The notes under the pieces are model-generated. The model saw nothing but the letters and a program-made list of their open reading frames with translations, did no database searches and was not told where the DNA came from. The translations under genes were made by a program, and so were the position numbers. A stretch of DNA of 64,000 nt from Cryptomeria japonica (Eukaryota > Streptophyta > Pinopsida > Cupressales > Cupressaceae): positions 375,885,018 through 375,949,017 of the forward strand of contig NC_081407.1 in NCBI RefSeq assembly GCF_030272615.1. The letters are read 5' to 3'. Below are positions 1-11,240 of this stretch, in pieces (the stretch's first letter is position 1; each line of letters opens with the position of its first letter).

Positions 1-1010
1 TAACCTTATGATATAAACTCTAATCATAGAGATAATCCTAACCATATACCTAAAAATTAAGCCTAACTAGAACTTTAACCCTAACCATTAACCTAACCAT
101 AACAATGATGTAAACCCTAACTATAATCCTAACTCTAACCCTAACCCTAGACATAGTCCTCCCCATAATGATAAATCCAAAGCCTAACCACAATCTTAAC
201 CCTATCCCTAATCCTAATCATGAAGTAAATCCAAACCCTAATCATTAACCTAACCCTAACAATGATGTAAAACCTAACTATAAACCATAACCCTACACAT
301 AATCCTAACCATAACCACCCTAGCCCTGTGATATAAAGGTCCTAACCCTACATATAATCTTAACAATAACCCTAAATCCTAAGTCTAACCACAATTTTAA
401 CATTAATTGTAACACTAAACATGATGTAAATACAAGCCCTAACCATTAACCTAACCCTAAAACTGATGTAAACCCAAACTATAATCCTAAACCTAATCCT
501 TAACCCTAACCCTAATCGCAATCATAACCCTAACCTTATGATATAAACTCTAATCATCAAGATAATCCTAACCATATACCTAAAAATTAAGCCTAACTAG
601 AACCTTAACCCTAACCATTAACCTAACCATACCAATGACGTAAACCCTAACTATAATCCTAACTCTAACCTTAACTCTAGACATAATCCTCACCATAATG
701 ATAAATCCAAAGCCTAACCACAATATTAACCCTATCCCTAATCCTAATCATGAAGTAAGTCCAAACCCTAATCATTAACCAAACCCTAATCATTAACCTA
801 ACCGTAACAATGATGTAAACCCTAACTATAATCCTAACCCTAATCATAGCCCTATGATATAAACCATAACCTAAATTCTCCCTTATCATAATCTTAATGC
901 TAATCGTAACACTAAACATGATGTAAATCCAAACCCTAATCATTAACCTAACCTCAACAATGATGTAAACCCTAACTACAACCATAACCCTAACCCTAAT
1001 AGCAAGACAA
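1..1010. repeat. Degenerate telomere-like array A (CCCTAA type)
   Basis: The stretch is made of imperfect CCCTAA units mixed with variants such as CCATAA, TCCTAA and a recurring ATGATGTAAA motif. A higher-order unit is visible: the stretch starting near 3 (ACCTTATGATATAAACTC) recurs near 533 with few changes, so the array has a period of about 530 bp. The basic unit is mostly 6 nt (TTAGGG on the other strand), not the 7-nt TTTAGGG usual in plants. It is interstitial or subtelomeric debris rather than a functional chromosome end, since no long perfect run exists. The array starts before the window. Confidence 0.85.
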
Positions 1011-1014
1011 AATG

Positions 1015-1145
1015 AACCCTATTCCTTATTGAATTAGGCCTACTATTTTAAACTAAATCAAATCCTAACCCTAATAGTAAACCATAATGAACCCTAATCC
1101 TTATTAAATTAGGCCTACTATTTTTATTCCAATCCTAACTATAAT
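1015..1145. repeat. ~75-bp tandem duplication at edge of telomere-like array
   Basis: Two copies of a unit ending in AGGCCTACTATTTT lie about 75 bp apart (1036 and 1111). Each includes AATGAACCCTA and a CTTATT(G/A)AATT segment. They form the transition from the telomere-like array into AT-rich DNA. Confidence 0.6.
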
Positions 1146-1276
1146 TATAAATCTAGAATTGAACCAAATGGAATCCTAAATCTAATACTATACCAATACA
1201 AAAAATACAACTATACAACAATATATAATTTGAAATTAATTTATGTCATGTCTTTCAATTCATGCTGCAACTGCTA

Positions 1277-1439
1277 CTAGCTTATATATATTTAATAATA
1301 TATATAGAATAAGTTGAGAGATATTCTTCTCGAGGCACCTATTGCCATATAATGTTGATAAATTAATAAAAAAATAGGCGCTTCTAGAAGGATATCTCTC
1401 GGCTTATTCTATATATATTATTAAATATATATAAGCTAG
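1277..1439. mobile_element. Hairpin MITE with ~54-bp terminal inverted repeats
   Basis: Positions 1276-1330 and 1386-1440 are inverted copies of one another with about three mismatches in 55. The ends read CTAGC...GCTAG, with TA on the left and TG on the right. There is no coding capacity. A partial relative of the right arm lies at about 28171-28243 (shared TCTAGAAGGATATCTCTC), and two minimal palindromes with the same CTAGC ends lie at 1967-1993 and 11327-11348. The superfamily is not assigned; TA flanks would suit Tc1/mariner-like mobilisation, but the ends are not the Stowaway consensus. Confidence 0.7.
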
Positions 1440-1776
1440 TGTAAATTGTTTTGAATGTTTTTGGAATTTGTTTATTCCTTTTTCAAAGAACGTTTTTCAT
1501 TTTTTTATTGTTATTATCAATTAAGATTTTCCCTCAATTATATATTATTTTGAAAGAATATTAATAAATTTTGCAATATGTAGTTGATTTAAATATAAAT
1601 AATTACATTGTTGAACATATGGATGTAATACAAATTAATCAAGTAAAAGAATTAATTTAGTACTATAATGTATTGAAATATATATATAATTAATTTAAAA
1701 AATTTAATTCATTGAAAAAAAGATTTTAAATCATTCATCACATTCATCACATCAATATCGACATTACTCAAATAAT

Positions 1777-2872
1777 AAAGTGAAAAATGTTAAACCATTA
1801 TTGATCACATAATATTAATCAAGTTATTATGAAATATAAATAATATTATTATTATAAGACAAATAATTGTATTCAAATGTTTATAAATAAAATGCTAATT
1901 TAATATTGAATTAATAAACAAAATTGTTTAGCTTACCAATTCTTAAGAGTTTAATTGATAAAGATACTAGCTTATATATATTTAATAAGCTAGTATCTTA
2001 TATTTTTCAAAATTTAAAAATGTATGATAATTAGTTTAATAGACTGCTGAAATTTCTTAATAATATAAAATGACTGATTAAATAAATGTTAAAATGAATA
2101 TTAATAACTTCATACTAATCAAAATAATATTCATAACATTATATAAAGTGAAAAATGTTAAACCATTATTGCTCACATAATATTAATCAAGTTATTATGA
2201 ATAAAATATAAATAATATATTATTATATAATACATCTTTACTTATAATTTAATTATTAACATAAATAATTATGTTCAAATGTTTATAAATAAAATGTTAA
2301 TTTAATATTGAATTAATAAACAAAATTGTCCAGCTTACCAATTCTTAAGACTTTAATTAATAAAGATATAATACGTTTGAAAATTACAAAATGTATGCTA
2401 ATTATAAAGAAATTTCATAATATAAAATGACTAATTAAATAAATGTTAAAATGAATATTAATAACTTCATACTAATCAAACTAATATTCATAACATTATA
2501 TAAAGCGAAAAATGTTAAACCATTATTGATCACATAATATTAATTAAGTTATTGTGAATAAAATATAAATAATAATATTTTTATATAATACATCTTTACT
2601 TATAATTTAATTATTATCACAAATAATTGTATTCAAATGTTTATAAATAAAATGTTAATTTAATATTGAATTAATAAACAAAATTGTTCAGCTTACCAAT
2701 TCTTAAGAGTTTAATTGATAAAGATATAATATTTTTCAAAATTACAAAATGTATGATAATTAGTTTAATAAACTACTGAAATTTCTTAATAATATAAAAT
2801 GACTAATTAAATAAATGTTAAAATGAATATTAATAACTTCATACTAATCAAACTAATATTCATAACATTATA
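1777..2872. repeat. Three ~360-bp tandem repeat units, AT-rich
   Basis: Units begin near 1777, 2145 and 2502 at AAAG(T/C)GAAAAATGTTAAACC and share long stretches such as GCTTACCAATTCTTAAGA and TTCATACTAATCAAA. The first unit carries a 27-bp palindromic insertion at 1967-1993 that the other two lack. No coding potential is visible. Confidence 0.85.
1967..1993. mobile_element. Minimal CTAGC...GCTAG palindrome flanked by TA
   Basis: A 27-bp near-perfect palindrome sits inside the first ~360-bp unit, between TA dinucleotides at 1965-1966 and 1994-1995. The second and third tandem units lack it, giving paralogous empty sites (AAGATATAATA). Its arms equal the outer ends of the MITE at 1277-1439, so it looks like that MITE with the interior removed, or a minimal relative. 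Confidence 0.55.
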
Positions 2873-2974
2873 AGTTTTGCTATTAATAAATTTTGAAAAA
2901 TTCTGAAATTAATTTTAATTCTTTAACTGTACTCCCAATTAAAGCCTTTGACTTAACCAAATTGTCTACAAACC

Positions 2975-3175
<201 letters not shown>

Positions 3176-3281
3176 TTTTTTTCCTACTTTACAGTGTATT
3201 AAGTTTCAATCTACAATATTAGTATTTTGTCAAATAAAATGCATTTATTAAGTTTGTTGAAATCTAAAATTTCCTATAGTG

Positions 3282-5630
3282 ATGCCACGACAAAGAATGA
3301 ATTTTGAATTAGAGGAACAACGGAGGCAATATCAGAAGGATTATCAAAGAGAATATCGTAGAAGACAACGTGAACACATGACAGATGTTGACAGGGAGGA
3401 ACAAAGACAAAGATGCAATGCGATTGTAGACATAGAGAAAAGTACCAATACAAGAATTTGAAGCTCAGAATAAAGAAGGTTTTAATATAATTGGAAGTCG
3501 TTATCAATGAACTTGTGAACAAAAATCTCATTCTCCGAGACAGGATATGCAACAAGTTCCTCAACAATCATACGAAATACAACGATTTCAATCACATATA
3601 GATAATCAAATGAATTATCATAATGAAGAATTTGCATCTGTTGACTATATACCTCAAAATACTCAACATATTCCTCTACCTGAAATAAATGGAGGAACAA
3701 TAAATAATGTCCAAAATATAGGCAATCCTAATGAAATTATTAAAAATAATTTGAAAAAAGTTCAACTTGCATTTCGACACCGAATAGACAACTTTGTTTC
3801 TCCAACAATATGTTATATATGTCAAGAATGTTACCTTGGCATAAAAGTGTATCGCACTACGCAAGGCCTTGTATGTGATAGGTGTCATCAAGAATGAGGA
3901 AATAATAGATTCTCTTTGTTGAACAATATGGATCGAGGACCACAGCCACACGAACTTGCCAACCTTACACAAGTAGAAGAAATGTTGATTGCACATGTAA
4001 GTCTAATTCTACAAGTCACACATGCAACAGGTGGACAATATAGGTATAAAGGACACACAATAAGTTTTCCACAAAATATTGAATGAATTTCTAATATTTT
4101 TCCACATCCAATCAAAGACTTGCCAATAATCATTGTTTGAAGAAAGATCAACGTGACACAAATTACAAATTTACAGTTAATAGAGAACGTGTCTACAAAG
4201 AATTAAAATACAAAATTGAGTATGAAAAGTTCTATTCAGGTGTTACAATTGATCATAATGCTCTGCATGATTTGGATAGAGATGTAATCAAAATATCTTT
4301 GACAAAATAAGGATTATGCATATGGAATTTGATTATGACTCAAACCAAATTGTATTTGTTGGTCCAATTTTAGAAACAAATGATTGTAATATCATAGTTC
4401 ACACAACATCAATGGCCTAAAAATGACCTAATGTGCAAAGAGAAATGGAATTAATCAAGGCATGGGTAAATAATCCAAATGCAGATCCTCCCATGTTGAT
4501 TGATTGGCCTGTAATTGGTGTATCTCTGATCAATGAATACACGAAAATAGGTTTACTTGACATGGCATTTCCAGCACTATTTTCTGATAGTAGGTGTGAT
4601 TTGTTGGAACCATGAATAAGACGAGTACACCTACATGAGTATGTGAAGCATTTTCTTTGCTATAGGGACCACCGCTTTGGAAAACACCCAAGGTTTCGAT
4701 ATAACATGATGAACATGATAATGAGGCACAGAGCACAAAATTCAACTGTTGTATTTGCAAAAAGGAACCTCGGAGAGTTTCCTATCACAGTAAATGAATT
4801 GCGTGAACATATGTAGAACTTGCCAAACTCACAGCTGGCTGAAAAATTGATGCGATTTGGAACAACATTGAGAGGAACCAGATCATATTAGAAAAAATAC
4901 AGAGCAAAACTATCTGGTATGCTACATCAAATCAGAATACCAACAATATTCTTTACAATTAGTGTTGTGGACTTGTATTAGCTAGATTAACATGCACTGA
5001 TGCAAGGAATAGCTCCAACAAATCCACGTGAAGCTCAAATCTGGAGGAAACAAAATGTGGTCGACTACCCTCATATAGTTTCCCACTATATGCACTTAAG
5101 ACATTCTATATTTAGAAAATAAATCCTCAAACAGAGGTATAATGTTAAAGAGTACTGGTGCAGATATGAATCGTAACATAGAGAATCACCACATGTGCAT
5201 GGTTTTCTATGGATACATGGAGCACCAAATATAGATAGTATAGATTGGTCTACTGAATAAGAAATAAAGATTTTTGAAAGATATTTCCATGGCATTGTTC
5301 ATGCATGGAATCCAAGAGTAGATTTTCATCAACGAAACATACAGGTGTCATTACAATGAGTTTCAATTCTAACTTATGTAATCCAATGTAAATGCTAGTT
5401 TTTATTACATAGAAAACTAATAAGTTCATATTTACTATTGCAGACATTCCAAAACTTTGCACAACACCGATGTCTAAAAAACACAAGACACCTTGTCAAG
5501 ACAAATATTGATAAAGATTACGAAGAAATTCTAAACACAGTACAAAGACATACAATGTGTAGAGAGGGTGCATGTTTAAGAAAGAAAAAAGGAAGAATGG
5601 TTCATAGGTAATTACTTTATAATAAATAAT
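3282..5630 (+). pseudogene. Helitron RepHel N-terminal half: DUF6570-like region and HUH Rep
   Basis: It starts with a charged, Arg/Gln-rich N-terminus at ATG 3282. A cysteine cluster follows (CYICQECYLGIKVY, then CDRC, about 3810-3890). Next come GPQPHELANLTQVEEMLIAH and GGQYRYKGHTISFPQ (3930-4085), the pattern of the DUF6570-like region of Helitrons. The Helitron-like N domain covers about 4430-5090, including IRIPTIFFTISVVDLY. The Rep HUH motif is SPHVHGFLW, with the His-Val-His codons at 5192-5200. A GT-AG intron is likely at about 5344-5443, after which TFQNFAQHRC resumes. At least ten stops and some frame changes interrupt it; many are TAA, TAG or TGA replacing Gln, Arg or Trp. The nickase would act on the transposon ends; this copy cannot make it. 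Confidence 0.8.
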
Positions 5631-5699
5631 TTTCAATATACATGTAATGTAAACGTTTGAAAAAAATGCTAAAAAATATTTACAAATAAAAATGTGGAT

Positions 5700-8164
5700 A
5701 CATTGCATCCTGGGCATTAAATATACATGGATCAAAATTATATCAAGATATACAGAGTAGTGAAAATAAATTTGAGCCAACAAGAAATGATGATAGAGTT
5801 AATTCACACAACCGCTACATACTACAACTATCGAGAGCTAATATAGATTGGCAATCGGTTCTCTCAAAAAATGCAGTGATAGAAAACCTAGATGACCTAG
5901 AAGCAAAAGCATATAGGAATCTCTTGACTAAAACTATTATAGAAAGAGATGTTGGAGCTCAAGAAACATCCCACATGCTCTTAGAACTTCCCTTGGTTGA
6001 AAGTAGTAAAAGATTTGTTAATCTCAATTTTTCATGCGAAGTATTCAAACCCGTTGCTTTATGTGATGAAGATAAAAATGAAGAACAAATGAAATCATTC
6101 ATTGATAGATATATTACACGACCATACGCAATGGAATCTATCACACTTATTGATGCAGCAAGATCATGGATGTATAATCCTCTACGGAGAAGAGATAACA
6201 AATGGGAGCTTAGGGAAAGAGCAACTATTGTCAGTCTGTTTCCAAGGTTTCTATCCATTCCTTCACATGGATCACAAAAATTTGTTGGTTTATGTTTATC
6301 AGAATTGTTACTTTACAAGACATTTAGTGACATTGAAAGAGATATAGGTGACAACAATGACCATAATATCAAATTGGGAGTCTCCCAATTATACCCCTTG
6401 GCATTTGGAGTGAACAATTAGTACAGAAAACAATGAAAATATTAGTGATTCAGAAATTGAAGACAATAGCATCGTTCAAGAAAAAATGACAGAGCATGAA
6501 TGGGAAATCATATCTAGGCTACATCATTGTGATGTAATGCAACTCTTAGAAATAGACATGTTGGGAAGAAGAGATATTGACAGACAAACAAAATGGTCTA
6601 ACAAATATAAAAGTGATGAATACACAGCTCAGGCAATCAATTTCATAGAAACAATGAGAGAGAACAGATGCATTATACACGATGATATACCACAATATAT
6701 CAATTATGCAAGCTTGAGTGAGAAACAATGATTACCATATGAATGAAAATAGGATGCCATTGTATATAATAATTCAAGGAACAGCAGGAACTAGGAAAGT
6801 CTTATTTGATTGGTGCGATTAGTGAAAGTCTTAAAAGTCCAGCAATGCCTAATCAATCTCCCCTTCTACTGCTTCCACCAGCTAGAGTAGCAACATTCAA
6901 CATAGGAGCATCGACTATTCATTCCAAGTTGAGAATTCTAATAAAAGATTTTGGTCAATTAGAAGGAACAAGGCGAACAACTTTTTGAGAAGAACTATCA
7001 CATGTGAAGTATATATTGATTGATGAAATGAGCTTCATTGGAAAGAAATCACTTTAGAACATCGATTCCCGTATTCTTCAAGCATTCACACAATATTATG
7101 ATCTAAGATTTGTAGGTATGTTCGTAATTCCCATGAATTACAAAAAGCATTTCAGAATGTAAAAAATGTAATCACCACGTATTAAATTTCCATATTTTTA
7201 TTTTATAACATTTAAAATTATGTTTGTGTATTATTTTTAGGTGTTTCAATCATTTTAGTTGGAGACTCAGGTCAGCTGCCTCTCGTCAAAGACAAACCGA
7301 CATATGAGAGCAGCAAATGAGCAAATATTCTATGGCAAGACTTAAAAATTGTGGTTACCTTAGACGAAGTTTTTAGACAAGATGGAGAAGATGTTGAACA
7401 AATTCAATTTCATCAACTGTTGACAAACTTGAGAGAAGCATAACCTACAATTGATGACTGGAAGTTGCTAATGTCAAGAACAAATAGTAATATGAGTAAA
7501 ACAATCATTGAAGCCTTTGGCAATGATGTTCATTTGTTCTCCACAAATGATAATGTTCAGAATCATAATAGGAAAAAATTATATTCTCTCAAACAACCTA
7601 TTGCACATAGCATTGCAACAAAACTTGGAACTCTTAATGCAACTGAAGGAAGTTCTCATGATGAGCTTGATATGGAGTTATTGATTAGCGAAAATGAAAA
7701 GAGTTATGCTAACTTCTAATCTATGGATAGAAGTAGGTGTTGTAAATGGAGCATTAGGTTACATTCAAATTTTTGTATATAAACTTGGAAGTATGCCACC
7801 AGAACCACCAACATATGTAATGGTTAACTTTCATAACTACTCTTGATTTATGTTCGATGATCACAATCCATAAACAGTTCCCATGAGTATAAGACAAAGA
7901 AGTTCTACAGTTCAAATACCATTGAGACTAGCGTGGGCATTAACAATACACAAGTCGCAAGGTTTGACACTTGGAAAAACCACAGCTGATATAGGACCAA
8001 CTGAAAGAACAGGAATGACATTTGTAGATGTATCTCATGTAAAGTCTTTGCAAGGATTGAGAATAATGCCACCGTTCACATATGAGCGCTATGAAAAATG
8101 AAAAAGGGAAAACAACTTGCAAAGAGAAAAGATGAAGAAAGTAGATTGAAAGATTTAGAAATAA
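5700..8164 (+). pseudogene. Helitron RepHel C-terminal half: PIF1-like helicase
   Basis: Clean stretches are 5876-6421 and 6486-6731 (linker between Rep and helicase). The helicase begins near 6770: Walker A reads IIQGTAGT then KSYLIGAI, but an extra A at about 6793 shifts the frame inside the P-loop. Walker B-like LIDEMSFIGKKS is at about 7017-7050. A 125-bp GT-AG intron at 7116-7240 interrupts YDLRFVG/VSIILVGDSGQLPLV. VMLTSNLW-like and NGALGYIQ motifs are near 7700-7770, and the C-terminal LAWALTIHKSQGLTLGK box is at 7930-7980, ending FVDVSHVKSLQGL. Several in-frame stops and at least two frameshifts occur. The family unwinds DNA during rolling-circle transposition; this copy is inactive. 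Confidence 0.85.
7116..7240 (+). other. Intron in Helitron helicase
   Basis: Starts GTATG and ends TTTTTAG. Removing it joins GGT across the border and gives continuous YDLRFVGVSIILVGD, matching the helicase pattern. It is 125 bp and AT-rich. Confidence 0.75.
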
Positions 8165-8399
8165 TTCATGTAATACTTTTTCATAAACTTTCATTGTTTC
8201 ATGTGATCAACAGTAACTTTGCATACTGTATTAGATTAAGTAGTAATTTGGATTCCTTTTGTATCATTCTATTTGTTTATGCAATAACTACCATGTAATA
8301 TTATATATTGTTATTAATTTAATTACAATGCAAAGTTTCAACTTGATTATAAATGATATATAAATAATATAAACTGTCCATGATACATAATTACATATA

Positions 8400-9350
8400 A
8401 TTTAATTATTCACACAAATAATAGTTGCTTTCCTTATTGAACACTAGATAAAATTGAATGTTCTAACCATAGATCAAATTGAATGTAAATCCTAAACAAG
8501 TTGAAACCTCACACTACAATAAATTAAACTATTACCCTTAACCAAAAATGTAATGACCCCAAGCCTAATTAAATATTAAACTAAATTTAAACTTAACCAT
8601 AGTCGTAAACAAAAACACAAGTTCAAAACCCTAACACAACTGAATAGAACCAAACCAAATTGAACACTAACCCTAAATCAAATAAAATCAGTATTGTAAT
8701 AGTAAATAAAATCTAACCCTACACCAAAAAAAATTTCAACCATACCTCTAAATGTAATTGAACACTATACCAATGAACCCTAACCTAAATTATAGAAAGA
8801 AAATTCAAAAAACTTAAAACTAACTAAACTCTAAAACAAGTTCTAACCTAAACCAAATTGAACCTTATCCCTAAATAAAACTAAATTTGAACCGTAAACC
8901 AAATTTCACCCTAACCTTGCCCTTGAACCAAATTTTCTCTTAATCCTAATACTAAGCCAAACCGATCCATATTCACCACATTAATTGAATGATAACCCTA
9001 AACCAAATTGAACACTAACCCTATTTGTGACCTTAACTAAACATAATTGAACCCTAACCCCAAATCAAATCGGGTCCTAACCCTAACACTAAAAAAATAT
9101 AAATCATACACCTTCCACTAAAACAAAATCAAACCCTAACTATAAACCAAATTCAACACTAAATATAATTAGACCCTAACCCTCATTAAATTAGGGGTTA
9201 ATGTTTTCATCCCAAGCCTACATGTAACACTAAACACTAAACCAAATAAACCTATATCCTAGATCAAATTGAACCATAAATCTAACCCTAACCCTAACCC
9301 CAATGCTAAACTCAATCAAATTAAGCAATGAAACAAAACAAAATGGAATT
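8400..9350. repeat. Degenerate telomere-like array B
   Basis: Scattered CCCTAACC units alternate with AACCAAATTGAACCCTAA-type segments. It is more decayed than arrays A and C and rich in AAATTGAA. No gene is seen. Positions 9350-9490 are plain AT-rich DNA. Confidence 0.7.
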
Positions 9351-9489
9351 CTAACCCGTTAACTTGAAAATATTATGAAATGATAAACCTCAATAAAATG
9401 AAAGCATAATCATAAAACTAAATAACATATAACACTCTTACTAATTTTAGAATTATCTCAACAATTCATTTAATATAAATTATTTGATT

Positions 9490-11240
9490 TATAAGTTTTT
9501 GATAAGGATAAACAGGTTTTACAAGGACCTGAAACCTTAAGTTTCACAACAGCCGACCAACAACCAAACTGGAAAGAAATAACAACAAAAAAGGGGAGCC
9601 ACCCCAAACAAAAAAAAAAAAAAAAAAAAAACACAGACAAACAAGTCGAAGCAAAAAAAGCCCTCAGTTAAGCGATAGCACCAGATCCTTGTTCTTTTGG
9701 ATGGAAATCCTGTTGATTTCCTCAAGCTCCTCCATGATGAATCTAGAGGTACCCTTGTTGCTGCTTCTACTTCTGGTTCTAGAACTGGGTTCCGTGGATT
9801 TGGAGTCTCCAGCAACCACATCATCACCACCAAGATCTTTCACCAGGTACATATGGAAGGATCTGTAGTCAGCAACCATCTCGTTGATCTTTTCCAACCC
9901 CTCAATGCTGTTGCTCGTGGCTTCTTTACTAATGTCGACCAGATTCTTGAGATTTTTCTTAATCTCAGCCATGGATTGTTCCATCTTATCAATCCTTTGT
10001 TCATGGTTACATTTCATAACCTCAACATTCTGAGAGAGTTTTTGAGTCATGATGTCAATTATTTCTATAACCCCCATCTTAAGGGTGTCAATTTCATGCT
10101 TGACCTTCTTCTAGCTACGCTCCTAGCTTCTAGTGGCTTCCATGATAAGATTCATCAGACTACCATCTTTCCCCTGATTGTCTTTTTGGACATTGATAGG
10201 GATATCCAGCTTAATCCCTTGGTCCATAATCTTCGGGCTGTGATCCTTCGCTGCCAGCTTTTTATTTTTGGTGAGGGGTTCGGCCTTGGAGATCAATCTA
10301 CTAGTGGTTTTTTATTTACTGGAAGCCCATCTGGGGGGGTTCTTGCTATCGAGAGTCTCAAAAGTGACCATCTTATCTTTTTCCTCCATTAGTTCACATT
10401 CAAGGTCATCAACAGGAACCCCACTATCGTCCAGGTCCATCTCCGACTCAGAGATGTCATGGACCTCCGTCTGCAGCAAGTGGGGGCACAATTTCAAGGG
10501 ATTTGGTATGTTCCATAATAAAGACAATAAGTCCCTCATGAAGAAGAGGGTTGCTAGGGTTTTCCAGGTGATTTTCTAGGCTATTCTCAAGGGAGGAGGC
10601 AAGGTAATAGGGAACAAAGATAATTTTGCCATCGCGGATATAATTTAAAATAGTGAAATGGTAGGAGAATATACTTGCATACCTGCCATCAAGGGTGATA
10701 TATCTCATTATAAAGTTAGCCATATCAACCCACGAGGCCATGAGTTCTTTTCTATTATAGCCGCCATCAGCCATCTTGGTGACTCTGGAGCGCTCCTTAT
10801 CTTTGTCAAAGAAGCTTGACATGTTCTCTTCTCTAGTTTTTCTATCCCTGTAAAACCTTCTACTAGTAAAAGCCAGACTAGTGACCATCGCCACAAAAGT
10901 TTCATCAATCTGATATTCGGCACCATAGGCCCTGAGACTCCCTTTTTGCCATCTGTTAACAAAGGCCTCCATAATCAGAGGAGAGGGGCCATGAAGTCAG
11001 TCCAAGTAGGGGACGAGACCACCATCGACCACTTCCCACCAGACATCTTTGTTCTTTTTCCACTTCTCGCAGGTAGAGGGCTCTTGTCTATTCTTATCCC
11101 CTCCCATTATGCTCCTAGTCACCAAAGAATAGGAGATCACTATTGCCAACTAGACGTAGAAAATGAACCACACCCAAAGGATATCAAAATATTAGCAGAA
11201 AAGCCACACACTGAGATTTATAAGTTATTAAACAATTAAA
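9490..11240 (-). mobile_element. 5'-truncated non-LTR-like element, copy 1 (ORF3 only)
   Basis: Read on the minus strand, the sequence holds one decayed ORF (11107 to 9664) followed by a short 3' region ending near 9490 at AAAACCTGTTTATCCTTATC then AAAACTTATA. The same 3' end closes copy 2 at 31740, after which the two sequences diverge, which marks the 3' terminus. Upstream of 11107 there is only AT-rich DNA, with no reverse transcriptase or RNase H, so the copy is 5'-truncated as LINE insertions often are. A long A-run on the plus strand (9609-9631) lies in the 3' untranslated part. Confidence 0.6.
9664..11107 (-). pseudogene. ORF3-like protein of non-LTR-like element, copy 1
   Basis: I do not recognise a named family. 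The start is ATG at 11107 (MGGDKNRQEPSTCEKW). An N-terminal block contains WWEVVDGGLVPYLD, a TGA at 10999-10997 replacing a likely Arg, then IDETFVAMVTSLAF and FIMRYITLDGRYASIFSYHF. A +1/-1 frameshift near 10460-10540 moves the rest into another frame: an acidic stretch, a stop at 10314, two TAGs near 10115, then a coiled-coil-like segment (QRIDKMEQSMAEIKKNLKNL) and the conserved tail SRFIMEELEEINRISIQKN ending at 9664. Homologous blocks occur at 31925-33485 (-) and 62925-64000 (+). Length is about 470 residues. An RNA-binding or gag-like role is only a guess. Confidence 0.6.

Larger units (their letters stand above)
3282..8164 (+). mobile_element. Decayed autonomous Helitron (coding part)
   Basis: In order on the plus strand are an N-terminal DUF6570-like region, a Helitron-like N domain, an HUH Rep endonuclease and a PIF1-like helicase, which is the RepHel architecture of Helitrons (rolling-circle DNA transposons). 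The frame is broken by many stops and several frameshifts, so the copy is dead. The termini (5' TC, 3' hairpin then CTRR, insertion between A and T) could not be placed with confidence; flanks are AT-rich on the left and telomere-like on the right from about 8400. Confidence 0.85.

Noticed and set aside
677-985. 102-codon minus-strand open frame rich in Val, Ile, Arg and Met
   Set aside because: It is a translation of the telomere-like repeat; no start context or domain.
9697-10392. 231-codon plus-strand frame, the longest on that strand nearby
   Set aside because: It is the antisense shadow of the ORF3-like gene, whose minus-strand reading has homologues at two other loci.
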